From an uncultured Clostridia bacterium (lineage in GTDB: Bacteria > Bacillota > Clostridia > Christensenellales > Aristaeellaceae): DNA of 22,097 bases. The DNA lies in the NCBI GenBank assembly GCA_937874275.1, contig CALNAU010000128.1, positions 1-22,097 of the forward strand. The letters are read 5' to 3'. Positions 14,941-21,497 of this stretch are shown here, one piece after another (position 1 is the stretch's first letter; each line of letters opens with the position of its first letter). The position numbers and the translations under genes were made by a program. The notes beneath the pieces were generated by a model, which was given only the letters and a program-made list of their open reading frames with translations, was not told where the DNA came from and did no database searches.

Positions 14941-15528
14941 TTATGGCATGGGCACAGCGAAGGCGAACTGGAACAGGCCCACAATCCCCGCCACACACAG
15001 CGCCGCAATGAGTATCATTTTGAGCGCGGTTTTGAGCGTGCCGTCATAGCGTACAAATACCAGCACGGCAGCCAGCGGCAGGAACGAAGCCAGCCAGAAG
15101 GGCATGCGCCCCAACAGCACGAAGACGTAGATGCCAAAGATAATCAGGCCAATGATGGCGCGGTGTACGGTGTTGCTGCGCACCGTCTGCCCAAAGGAGA
15201 CCTTCAGGCGGCTGATGAAGCTGTGTGCGCTGTCCTGCTTGAGGGCTTCCCTCAGCAGACGCAGCGACATAATCAACAGCCCCCCGGCAATCAGCACCGG
15301 CATAAAGCCCGCGGATTCGTAAAACGTGACCTTCTGGCGCTGCCAGTAGCCAATGCTGGTGATGATGACCGCGATGGATATGATGATGAGAATAATCGAT
15401 GTGAGGAAGTCCAGGTGGGCGCGCGCGGAGTCATCCTCCACTTCTACGCCCAGCGCATCCCGTTCCTCCGTAATGGGTTCCGTCCGGATTTCATCCACTT
15501 CAACTGCCGCGTGTTTCTCTGCTGGCAT
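14941..15528 (-). CDS. tctB: Tripartite tricarboxylate transporter small subunit TctB
   Basis: This 195-aa protein has the TctB pattern: a hydrophilic acidic N-terminus (about 40 residues), a membrane helix near residues 45-63, two more in the middle (about 78-95 and 122-142) and a C-terminal hydrophobic pair. It is the poorly conserved small membrane subunit of the TctCBA transporter, so the call rests on topology, size and position between tctC and tctA. The start at 15528 (MPAEKH) has AAAGG nine bases upstream; the ATG three codons earlier abuts that site directly. The 40-residue acidic N-terminal tail is longer than I would expect. Only one tctB accompanies two tctA genes. Confidence 0.88.
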   Translation of the reverse strand: MPAEKHAAVEVDEIRTEPITEERDALGVEVEDDSARAHLDFLTSIILIIISIAVIITSIGYWQRQKVTFYESAGFMPVLIAGGLLIMSLRLLREALKQDSAHSFISRLKVSFGQTVRSNTVHRAIIGLIIFGIYVFVLLGRMPFWLASFLPLAAVLVFVRYDGTLKTALKMILIAALCVAGIVGLFQFAFAVPMP

Positions 15529-15548
15529 CGGGCTCATCCTTTCAATAG

Positions 15549-15582
15549 GGGCGGGGGCGCGATCAGGGCCGCACCCCCGCCC
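15549..15582 (-). other. GC-rich stem-loop between tctC and tctB
   Basis: GGGCGGGGG (15549-15557) pairs with CCCCCGCCC (15574-15582), with two more possible G-C pairs inside after one mismatch. On the minus-strand transcript no U-run follows. It sits directly after the binding-protein cistron, the same place as the hairpin after dctP, and probably stabilises tctC mRNA or limits read-through. Confidence 0.65.
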
Positions 15583-15610
15583 GGCAGGTTGGTTCAAATA
15601 TCAGGGATTA

Positions 15611-16615
15611 TCAGGGGCGCGGAATCTTGAACTCCTCGGGGGACTTCTGCGCGGCGCCGTTGTCGTACAGTATCCAGGCCACCTTGGAGGCGGTGGCATC
15701 ACGCAGGGCGTTGGAGTCGGCCATGTTGAGGGCCTCCAGAATGACGCCCTTCTCATTGGCGAAGTTCTTGGCGGGCTCGGTCTCGGTCGCCTTCAGGTAG
15801 GCGGCTTCCAGCGCCTGCTTGGCGTTCTCGGGGATATCCGCGGGGAACATCAGGCCGAAGGCATCGCCCAAGGGCAGCACCTTTTCCACCTCGGGCAGGA
15901 AGTTCTTGATGGAGGGGATGGTGTAATCAAGGCCTTCGAAGGTGAGGTCATCCGTGGTGAGCGCGGCCAGGGCAATGAGGTCGCCCGAGCGCAGCAGGTC
16001 AATCATTTCGTTGGACAGCTGGGGGGTGAAATCCACTTCGCCCGCCAGGGTGGCCGTCACAGCCGCAGCGCCGCCGGTGTAGGCGATGTGCTTGTAGTTG
16101 CCAAACACCGGGTCTGCGGACTTCAGCACTTCCATGTTGACATAGCCTGTGGAGCCCACGCCGGCCGTGCCACCAGTCACTTCGCCGGGCTTGTCTTTAA
16201 GGGCTTTGTACAGGTCGTCAAAGGTCTTGTACTCGCTGTCTTTATTGACGGCGATGATGCCGGGCACATAGTAGGCAGCCAGGAAATCCCAGTCATACGG
16301 AGTCCAGTCCGCCAGGCCCAGCACGCCATGGCTGTAGGGGGTAGCGTTGGCGATGAGGGTATAGCCGTCGTGCGGGGCCAGATTGGCATCGTTCATGCCG
16401 ATGGTGCCCGTGGCGCCGGGGGTGTTGACGACGGAGATTTTGACATCCATCGTGCGCTCCATGTCAGCGGCCAGTAAGCGGCCAATCAGGTCAGAAGAGC
16501 CGCCGGCGTTCCACGGTACAATCAGGGTGATGCCTTTGGTAGGATAGGCGGGTTCGGCCAGTGCGGGCAGCACAAGCATTGAGACGATGAGCAGGAATAC
16601 AAACAGTTTCTTCAT
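15611..16615 (-). CDS. tctC: Tripartite tricarboxylate transporter substrate-binding protein (TctC/Bug family)
   Basis: This 334-aa extracytoplasmic binding protein delivers its ligand, usually a carboxylate, to the TctA/TctB membrane unit. Residues 1-20 form a signal peptide ending in PALA with cleavage before E21; there is no lipobox cysteine. The Bug-family signatures are clear: YPTKGITLIVPWNAGGSSD (24-42) at the ligand loop, and VVNTPGATGTIGM (62-74). The start at 16615 follows AAGGAGGAACC; upstream in-frame ATG codons lie in promoter sequence. It is the first gene of an eight-gene operon whose enzymes are sugar-related, so the ligand may be a sugar-derived acid and not citrate. That is inference from context. 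Confidence 0.94.
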   Translation of the reverse strand: MKKLFVFLLIVSMLVLPALAEPAYPTKGITLIVPWNAGGSSDLIGRLLAADMERTMDVKISVVNTPGATGTIGMNDANLAPHDGYTLIANATPYSHGVLGLADWTPYDWDFLAAYYVPGIIAVNKDSEYKTFDDLYKALKDKPGEVTGGTAGVGSTGYVNMEVLKSADPVFGNYKHIAYTGGAAAVTATLAGEVDFTPQLSNEMIDLLRSGDLIALAALTTDDLTFEGLDYTIPSIKNFLPEVEKVLPLGDAFGLMFPADIPENAKQALEAAYLKATETEPAKNFANEKGVILEALNMADSNALRDATASKVAWILYDNGAAQKSPEEFKIPRP

Positions 16616-16670
16616 GCGGGGTTCCTCCTTATTTCTATGCAGCACGATTCTCTCGCGCTTCAGTACAAGT

Positions 16671-16699
16671 AGTATATGGGAAACAACCCGCCATTTCAA
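16671..16699 (-). promoter_or_regulatory. Sigma-70 type promoter of the tct operon
   Basis: On the minus strand TTGAAA (16694-16699) and TATACT (16671-16676) are 17 bases apart. Predicted transcription start is near 16664, about 50 bases before the tctC ATG. Confidence 0.78.
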
Positions 16700-16915
16700 G
16701 GCAAAACAGGAAATAATCAATATTTTGTTTGTTAACATTTGTCAGTGAATGGTGTTACGGATCGCTTTCTATTGTTCAACTCACGAAATCGGCATAATGG
16801 GGGTTACTGCATAATCTCGGGTAGTAGCGATATGAATACCCTTTGCTTATTTTGGAGTATTTGCTACCAGATAACTCGCGCGAAAACTCTGTTTTTATTA
16901 AGATTTCTGGGAATG

Positions 16916-16930
16916 TGACATTTAATGTCA
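16916..16930. promoter_or_regulatory. Inverted repeat, candidate operator upstream of pntAA
   Basis: TGACAT-TTA-ATGTCA is a perfect 6-base inverted repeat with a three-base spacer, centred about 57 bases before the pntAA -35 box. The location suits an activator site. It is not a recognisable match to a known regulator motif, and the binding protein is unknown. Confidence 0.4.
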
Positions 16931-16979
16931 TGTTGCTGCAATCCATCGGAATCTATGCGCGATTTTCCTTGTTATGCAG

Positions 16980-17008
16980 TTGCCAACCCGGCGGAAGTGG
17001 GATATAAT
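16980..17008 (+). promoter_or_regulatory. Sigma-70 type promoter of the pnt operon
   Basis: TTGCCA (16980-16985) and a perfect TATAAT (17003-17008) are 17 bases apart. The transcript would start near 17015, about 30 bases before pntAA, just ahead of the AAAGGGGG ribosome binding site. Confidence 0.85.
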
Positions 17009-17044
17009 GCTCGCAGCGAAAACAAAAAAGGGGGACTATTTCCA

Positions 17045-18202
17045 ATGATCATCGGTATTCCTAAGGAGATCATGCACAGCGAGAACCGCGTTTCTGCCAC
17101 GCCCGATACCTGTGCAAAACTGATTGCGGATGGCCATCGTGTGCTGGTGGAAAAGGACGCCGGCCTGGGGGCCTATTTTCATGATGACGCGTACGAGGCC
17201 GCCGGTGCCGTGCTGGTGGATGACGTGCGCGAATTGTATCGCCAGGCCGAGCTGGTGCTGAAGGTCAAGGAGCCGCTGTTCAACGAAAAATTGGGCGTGC
17301 ACGAAGTGGACCTCATGCATGCGGGCCAGTACCTGATCACCTTTATCCACCCCGCTTCGCCCGTCAACCACGAGATGGTGAAGAATATGGCCAAGAAGGG
17401 CGTCATCGCCCTCACGCTGGACGGCGTGCCGCGCATCTCCCGCGCGCAGAACATGGACGCCCTGACCTCCATGAGCACCTGCGCGGGCTATAAGGGCATC
17501 CTGATTGCGGCCAACCTGCTGCCGTCCTTTATTCCCCAGATTTTCAGCGCCGTTGGCATGATCAAGCCCCTCAACGCCCTGGTTGTGGGCGTTGGCGTAG
17601 GCGGCCTGCAGGCCCTGGCCACCGCCAAGCGCCTGGGCGCGGTGACCCATGCCGTGGATATCCGTGCCACCGCGCGTGAGCAGGCGGCCTCCCTGGGCGC
17701 CAAGGTTATCGATGTGGACATCCCGGACGACAAGGCCGTTGGCGCCGGCGGTTACGCGTTGGCCCTCAGCCCCGATCTGCTGGCTCATGAGCGCAGCCTG
17801 CTGGCCCCCCACCTGCCCAAGATGGACATCGTGTTCCTGAGCGCCTTGGTGCCCGGCAAGCTGGCCCCCACCCTCATCACCAAGGAAATGGTGGAGACCA
17901 TGAAGCCCGGCGCGGTCATCGTGGACATCTCCATTGACCAGGGCGGCAACTGCGAGTGCACCGTACCCGGCGAGACGGCCGACCATGGCCTGGTGCACAT
18001 CGTGGGCATCAAGAATATCCCCGGCCTGCTGCCCAACTCCTCCACCTGGATGTTCGCGCAGAACGTGTATAACCTGGTCAAGTACCTGGTGCAGGACGGC
18101 CAGATGAAGCTGGATCCCAACGACGAAATTGTTCAGGGCATCCTGACCACGAAGGACGGTGAAGTCGTCCATCAAGGCGCCAAGGAGGCGATGGGGCTGT
18201 GA
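17045..18202 (+). CDS. pntAA: NAD(P) transhydrogenase subunit alpha part 1 (domain I)
   Basis: This 385-aa protein is the soluble NAD(H)-binding domain I of proton-translocating transhydrogenase, in the split form where alpha is two polypeptides. Family features are the N-terminal GIPKE (4-8) with ENRVSATP, RISRAQNMDALTSMS (130-144), the Rossmann loop VGVGVGGLQALATAKRLGA (181-199) and D205 in VDIR for the NAD ribose. IPGLLPNSST (325-334) is also typical. It is related to alanine dehydrogenase, but the following two genes settle the identity. The ATG at 17045 gives the family N-terminus and has AAAGGGGG upstream. Its stop overlaps the GTG start of the next gene by four bases. Confidence 0.95.
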   Translation: MIIGIPKEIMHSENRVSATPDTCAKLIADGHRVLVEKDAGLGAYFHDDAYEAAGAVLVDDVRELYRQAELVLKVKEPLFNEKLGVHEVDLMHAGQYLITFIHPASPVNHEMVKNMAKKGVIALTLDGVPRISRAQNMDALTSMSTCAGYKGILIAANLLPSFIPQIFSAVGMIKPLNALVVGVGVGGLQALATAKRLGAVTHAVDIRATAREQAASLGAKVIDVDIPDDKAVGAGGYALALSPDLLAHERSLLAPHLPKMDIVFLSALVPGKLAPTLITKEMVETMKPGAVIVDISIDQGGNCECTVPGETADHGLVHIVGIKNIPGLLPNSSTWMFAQNVYNLVKYLVQDGQMKLDPNDEIVQGILTTKDGEVVHQGAKEAMGL

Positions 18203-18501
18203 GCAGAGAACTGATTTTGGTCCTTGTCTTTGTGGCGGCCACGCTGCTGGGCTATAAGCTCATCAGCGCGGTGCCCAGCCTGCTGCATACCCCGCTGATG
18301 AGCGGCATGAATGCCCTCAGCGGCGTTACCATTCTGGGCATGGTTACGGCCACGGCCTTGGCCGTTGGCTTTGGCAGCAAGGTGCTGGGCATCATCGGCA
18401 TCGTGTGCGCCATGATTAACGTGGTCTCCGGCTTCCTGGTGACCGATCGCATGCTGCTGATGTTCAAGGGCAGCAAGCATGAAGAGGAGGGTCACCAATG
18501 A
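18199..18501 (+). CDS. pntAB: NAD(P) transhydrogenase subunit alpha part 2 (membrane domain)
   Basis: The 100-aa product is the small membrane part of the alpha subunit. It has three hydrophobic segments (about 4-18, 36-55 and 58-80) and the conserved TPLMSGMNALSGV region (31-43), which corresponds to the family's TPLMSGTNAISG signature. With PntB it forms the proton channel. The GTG start has AAGGAGG ten bases upstream and overlaps the pntAA stop. Its own stop overlaps the pntB start (ATGA). The three genes are therefore translationally coupled. Confidence 0.94.
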   Translation: MSRELILVLVFVAATLLGYKLISAVPSLLHTPLMSGMNALSGVTILGMVTATALAVGFGSKVLGIIGIVCAMINVVSGFLVTDRMLLMFKGSKHEEEGHQ

Positions 18502-19922
18502 GCGACACCCTGTATTACATCATCAGCGCTGTACTGAGCCTGCTGGTGCTGCTTGGCATCCGCTGGATGAGCAAGGTGCCCACCGCCGTGCGCGGCAACC
18601 GCCTGAGCGCGCTTGCCATGCTTGCGGCGATTGTTATTGTACTGCTCAAAGAGAACATCCTGACCGACGTCTACGTGCTCATCGGCCTGGCCATTGGCCT
18701 GGTGGTGGGCATTGTGATGGCGCAGCGCGTCAAGATGATCACCATGCCCCAGATGGTGGGGCTGCTCAACGGCCTGGGCGGCTTGGCCTCTGCCATCGCC
18801 GCCATCCTCACCGTGCAAAGCGCGGCTACCCTGCCCGGCTTTGAGCGCCTGACCGCGCTGCTGGCCCTGTGCGTGGGCGCGCTCACCTTCACCGGCAGCA
18901 TGGTTGCCGCGGGCAAGCTGCACCGCGTGCTGCCGCAAAAACCCATCATCCTGCCCAGCCACCGCATGCTCACCGCCCTCTTTGCCATTGGCATGGCGGT
19001 GCTGACCGTGCTGGCCCTGGTTGATGCTGCCCACGCAATGACCTATGCCTGGCTGGCACTGGCTGTCAGCCTCATCTTCGGCCTGCTGTTTGCCCTGCCT
19101 GTGGGCGGCGCGGACATGCCCATCACCATCTCCCTGCTCAACTCCACCTCGGGCGTGGCCGCTGCCATCGCCGGTATGGCCATTGGCGATGTGCTGCTGG
19201 TCTCGGTCGGCGGCATCGTCGGCGCGTCCGGCCTGCTGCTCACGCAGATTATGTGCCGCTCCATGAACCGTCACCTGTCGTCCATCATCTTCGCGCGTTC
19301 GGCAGCTGAGCCGCATCACAAGGCCGAAGCGCCCGTCACGGCGCCCGTGGTTGAGGAAGATGCAGCCGCGCAGGCGGATGCCCCTGTGGCGGAAGTCCCC
19401 GTGGCCGCCGACGAAAGCGTACTGCCCCAGTGGCTGGGCGACGCCAAGGAAGTCATCATCATCCCCGGCTATGGCATGGCCGTGTCTCAGGCGCAGGAGC
19501 TGGTCAAGACCCTGCACGATAAGCTGGAGCAGGGCGGCCGCAACGTGCGCTTTGCCATCCATCCGGTGGCAGGCCGCATGCCCGGCCACATGAATGTGCT
19601 GCTGGCCGAGGTGGACATCCCTTACGACAAGCTCTATGAGATGGATGACATCAACCCCGAGATGGAAAAGACCGACCTGGCCATCGTCATCGGTGCCAAC
19701 GACGTGGTGAACCCCGCGGCCAACACCGCTGAGGGCACGCCCATCTACGGCATGCCCGTGCTCAATGCAGAGGCTGCCGGCCGTCTGATCATCTGCAACT
19801 TCGACCTCAAGCCCGGCTATGCCGGCGTGCCCAACCCGCTGTATCAGCCGCACCCCGATGTGCTGTTGCTGTTGGGCGATGCTAAGGACAGCTTGCAGAA
19901 GATGCTGGACGCGATCGCGTAA
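18498..19922 (+). CDS. pntB: NAD(P) transhydrogenase subunit beta with atypical nucleotide site
   Basis: The 474-aa beta subunit carries about eight to nine membrane helices (residues 1-265) and the nucleotide-binding domain III (about 310-474). Family motifs are NGLGGLASA (91-99), LLNSTSGVAAA (213-223), GYGMAVSQAQ (324-333), GANDVVNPAAN and GYAGVPNPL. Two features are odd. The KRS segment that grips the NADP(H) 2'-phosphate in E. coli PntB (K424-R425-S426) is replaced by N434-F435-D436, just before LKPGYAGV. The linker between membrane part and domain III (about 269-308) is long and rich in Ala, Pro and Glu. GAGGAGG precedes the ATG. The fold assignment is firm; the nucleotide used by domain III is open. 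Confidence 0.93.
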   Translation: MSDTLYYIISAVLSLLVLLGIRWMSKVPTAVRGNRLSALAMLAAIVIVLLKENILTDVYVLIGLAIGLVVGIVMAQRVKMITMPQMVGLLNGLGGLASAIAAILTVQSAATLPGFERLTALLALCVGALTFTGSMVAAGKLHRVLPQKPIILPSHRMLTALFAIGMAVLTVLALVDAAHAMTYAWLALAVSLIFGLLFALPVGGADMPITISLLNSTSGVAAAIAGMAIGDVLLVSVGGIVGASGLLLTQIMCRSMNRHLSSIIFARSAAEPHHKAEAPVTAPVVEEDAAAQADAPVAEVPVAADESVLPQWLGDAKEVIIIPGYGMAVSQAQELVKTLHDKLEQGGRNVRFAIHPVAGRMPGHMNVLLAEVDIPYDKLYEMDDINPEMEKTDLAIVIGANDVVNPAANTAEGTPIYGMPVLNAEAAGRLIICNFDLKPGYAGVPNPLYQPHPDVLLLLGDAKDSLQKMLDAIA

Positions 19923-19942
19923 TTCAATATACAAACACATGA

Positions 19943-19968
19943 TGGGGGAGGCCGAATGGCCTCCCCCA
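19943..19968. terminator. Hairpin terminator after pntB, shared with the converging gene
   Basis: GGGGGAGGCC (19944-19953) pairs perfectly with GGCCTCCCCC (19958-19967) around a GAAT loop, plus one outer T-A pair. The following plus-strand sequence AATTGTTAT is only modestly T-rich. It lies between pntB and the end of the minus-strand IIC gene and may act in both directions. Confidence 0.75.
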
Positions 19969-19990
19969 ATTGTTATGATTAATCGTGGTG

Positions 19991-21007
19991 TTAGGCGTTC
20001 AATTTCATATCTCCCGGCTGTATCCAACTGGTGCGTCGGAATGCCATCGCGATGAGCCAGGTAAGCAGGGCCGGCAGAATGAAGTGCATCAGCGCAATCA
20101 GGCCCAGTGCCCGCATGGGGGAGAAGGCACCCTGCATGCTTTGCCAGGCGCCGAACTGGCCCACCAGGCCGCTGGTGCCCATGCCGGCGCCGATGGGGTT
20201 GTTGGGCATCTGAAACACCATGGTGGAGATGGGGCCCAGGATAGCGGAGGCAATGGTGGGCGGCAGCCAGATCACCGGCTTGCGCAGAATGTTGCCGAAC
20301 TGAAGCATGGAGGTGCCCAGCCCCTGGCTGAGCAGGCCGCCCACACCATTGTCGGGGTAGGATTGCACGGCGAAGCCAATCATCTGTGCGCAGCAGCCCA
20401 CCGCGGCGGCGCCCGCCGCCAGGCCGTTGAGCCCCAACGAAATGCTTATGGCGGCCGAGCTGATGGGCGCGGTGAGCGCCAGTCCCATCACCACGCTGAC
20501 GATGATGCCCATGGGCAGGGGATGCAGCTCGGTGGCGCTGTTGATGAAGCCGCCCAGCGCCTCCATGCCCGCCGCGATGGCCGGGCCCGACCACATGCTT
20601 ACCAGCCCACCCGACACTATGGTGAAGATGGGCACCAGCACGATGTCGACCGGCGTTTTTCCCGCAATCAACTGCCCGATTTCAGCGCCCACTACGGCGG
20701 CCAGGTACGCGCCCACGGGACCGCCCAGCTTGTAGCCGATGGCGCCCGTTACCGCGGACGAGAAGATGGCCAGGGGCTTCACCTTCAGCCCATAGGCGAT
20801 GGCGACGCCGATGGCGGCGCCCACCACCGGGGAGGAGGCGGACACCATCTCGGCCATCGGCTTGAGGAACGCTAGCCCCGGAATGCCCGACAGCTGGGAG
20901 AGAATCAGCCCGATAATCAGCGAAGAGAACAGGCCCAGCGCCATCTGGCTCATCGCGTCAATGAAGTACCGCTTGAAGAAATCCCTGGCAAACCCGGCTT
21001 TGCGCAT
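19991..21007 (-). CDS. PTS IIC-like membrane protein, orphan (PTS_EIIC_2 type)
   Basis: This 338-aa integral membrane protein resembles the PTS_EIIC_2 family, a sugar-PTS EIIC-related group with no fused IIA or IIB domain. It shows about nine hydrophobic segments and conserved-looking loops, including ALTAPISSAAI (about 188-198), SYPDNGVGGLLSQGLGTSML (about 230-249) and MPNNPIGAGMGTSGLVGQFG (about 278-297). The start at 21007 has GGAGGG upstream; the longer in-frame extension runs through the rpsT leader and promoter and was rejected. No PTS IIA, IIB, HPr or EI gene is nearby. It may transport without the PTS, or work with subunits encoded elsewhere. The substrate is unknown. Confidence 0.82.
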   Translation of the reverse strand: MRKAGFARDFFKRYFIDAMSQMALGLFSSLIIGLILSQLSGIPGLAFLKPMAEMVSASSPVVGAAIGVAIAYGLKVKPLAIFSSAVTGAIGYKLGGPVGAYLAAVVGAEIGQLIAGKTPVDIVLVPIFTIVSGGLVSMWSGPAIAAGMEALGGFINSATELHPLPMGIIVSVVMGLALTAPISSAAISISLGLNGLAAGAAAVGCCAQMIGFAVQSYPDNGVGGLLSQGLGTSMLQFGNILRKPVIWLPPTIASAILGPISTMVFQMPNNPIGAGMGTSGLVGQFGAWQSMQGAFSPMRALGLIALMHFILPALLTWLIAMAFRRTSWIQPGDMKLNA

Positions 21008-21037
21008 GACAGCCCTCCGTTGCGTATGTTCCGGCTG

Positions 21038-21066
21038 ATTATAGCCCGATAGGCAGCCGATGCCAA
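21038..21066 (-). promoter_or_regulatory. Sigma-70 type promoter of the PTS IIC-like gene
   Basis: On the minus strand TTGGCA (21061-21066) and a perfect TATAAT (21038-21043) are 17 bases apart. The predicted start near 21031 gives a short leader of about 24 bases before the ATG at 21007. Confidence 0.85.
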
Positions 21067-21104
21067 GCGAAACGCGAAAAACCCCAAAAGCGGCTAAAAA
21101 GCAC

Positions 21105-21133
21105 TTGCGCCGCCCAACACATTGTGGTAAACT
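21105..21133 (+). promoter_or_regulatory. rpsT: Probable rpsT promoter
   Basis: TTGCGC (21105-21110) and TAAACT (21128-21133) are 17 bases apart. Both boxes match four of six consensus bases. The leader to rpsT would be about 37 bases and includes the strong GGGGAGGTG ribosome binding site. Confidence 0.6.
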
Positions 21134-21176
21134 AACCCTTGCTGTAAAGCACAAGTAAGTGGGGAGGTGAAAAAAG

Positions 21177-21446
21177 ATGCCGAACATCAAGTCGTCCATC
21201 AAGCGCGTCAGCGTGAACAGAAAGAAGAACCTGCGTAACCGCATGGTGAAATCCGGCGTGAAGACCGCAGTGAAGAAATACAACGCACTTCTGGTCAACA
21301 ACACCGCTGAGGGGAATCAGGGTCTGAGCGCAGTCGCCTCCACCCTGGACAGGGCTGCGGCCAAGGGCGTAATTCACAAGAATACCGCCAACCGTAAGAA
21401 GGCCCGCCTGGCCAAGGCGCTCAACCGCGCCGCCGCCAACGCCTGA
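21177..21446 (+). CDS. rpsT: 30S ribosomal protein S20
   Basis: This 89-aa basic protein binds 16S rRNA in the small ribosomal subunit. The N-terminal MPNIKSSIKRV with the following run of basic residues (VNRKKNLRN) and the C-terminal GVIHKNTANRKKARLAKALN are the S20 signature. GGGGAGGTG precedes the ATG. It has its own promoter and terminator, as is common for this gene, and is divergent from the IIC-like gene. In many Clostridia rpsT is next to gpr or lepA; here an HD-domain gene follows. Confidence 0.98.
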   Translation: MPNIKSSIKRVSVNRKKNLRNRMVKSGVKTAVKKYNALLVNNTAEGNQGLSAVASTLDRAAAKGVIHKNTANRKKARLAKALNRAAANA

Positions 21447-21460
21447 CACCCGTGTCATAT

Positions 21461-21482
21461 ACCGCCTCCGGGCGGTTTTTTT
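21461..21482 (+). terminator. Intrinsic terminator of rpsT
   Basis: ACCGCC (21461-21466) pairs with GGCGGT (21471-21476) around a TCCG tetraloop, followed by an uninterrupted run of seven Ts ending at 21482. It ends 15 bases before the next ATG, so the HD gene may rely on read-through or on a promoter overlapping this site. Confidence 0.92.
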
Positions 21483-21497
21483 GTTTGGAGGAATAGG

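Larger units (their letters stand above)
16616..17044. other. Divergent intergenic region between tctC and pntAA
   Basis: These 429 bases are AT-rich and carry no credible gene; a plus-strand open frame from 16925 is only an upstream extension of pntAA. It contains outward-facing promoters for tctC and pntAA, an 8-base palindrome TGTTAACA (16730-16737) upstream of the tctC promoter, and the inverted repeat at 16916-16930. Confidence 0.7.

Noticed and set aside
16730..16737. TGTTAACA as a Rex redox-repressor site
   Set aside because: It contains the half-site letters, but the arms abut without the spacing Rex operators need.
16925..17044. Forty-codon N-terminal extension of pntAA
   Set aside because: It would include the TTGCCA/TATAAT promoter and the ribosome binding site, and PntAA proteins begin at MIIGIPKE.
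18492..20594. Minus-strand open frame of about 700 codons opposite pntB and the IIC-like gene
   Set aside because: It is antisense to well-supported genes. Its composition (His, Gly, Gln and Arg rich) is what GC-rich coding DNA gives on the opposite strand, and it shows no family motif.
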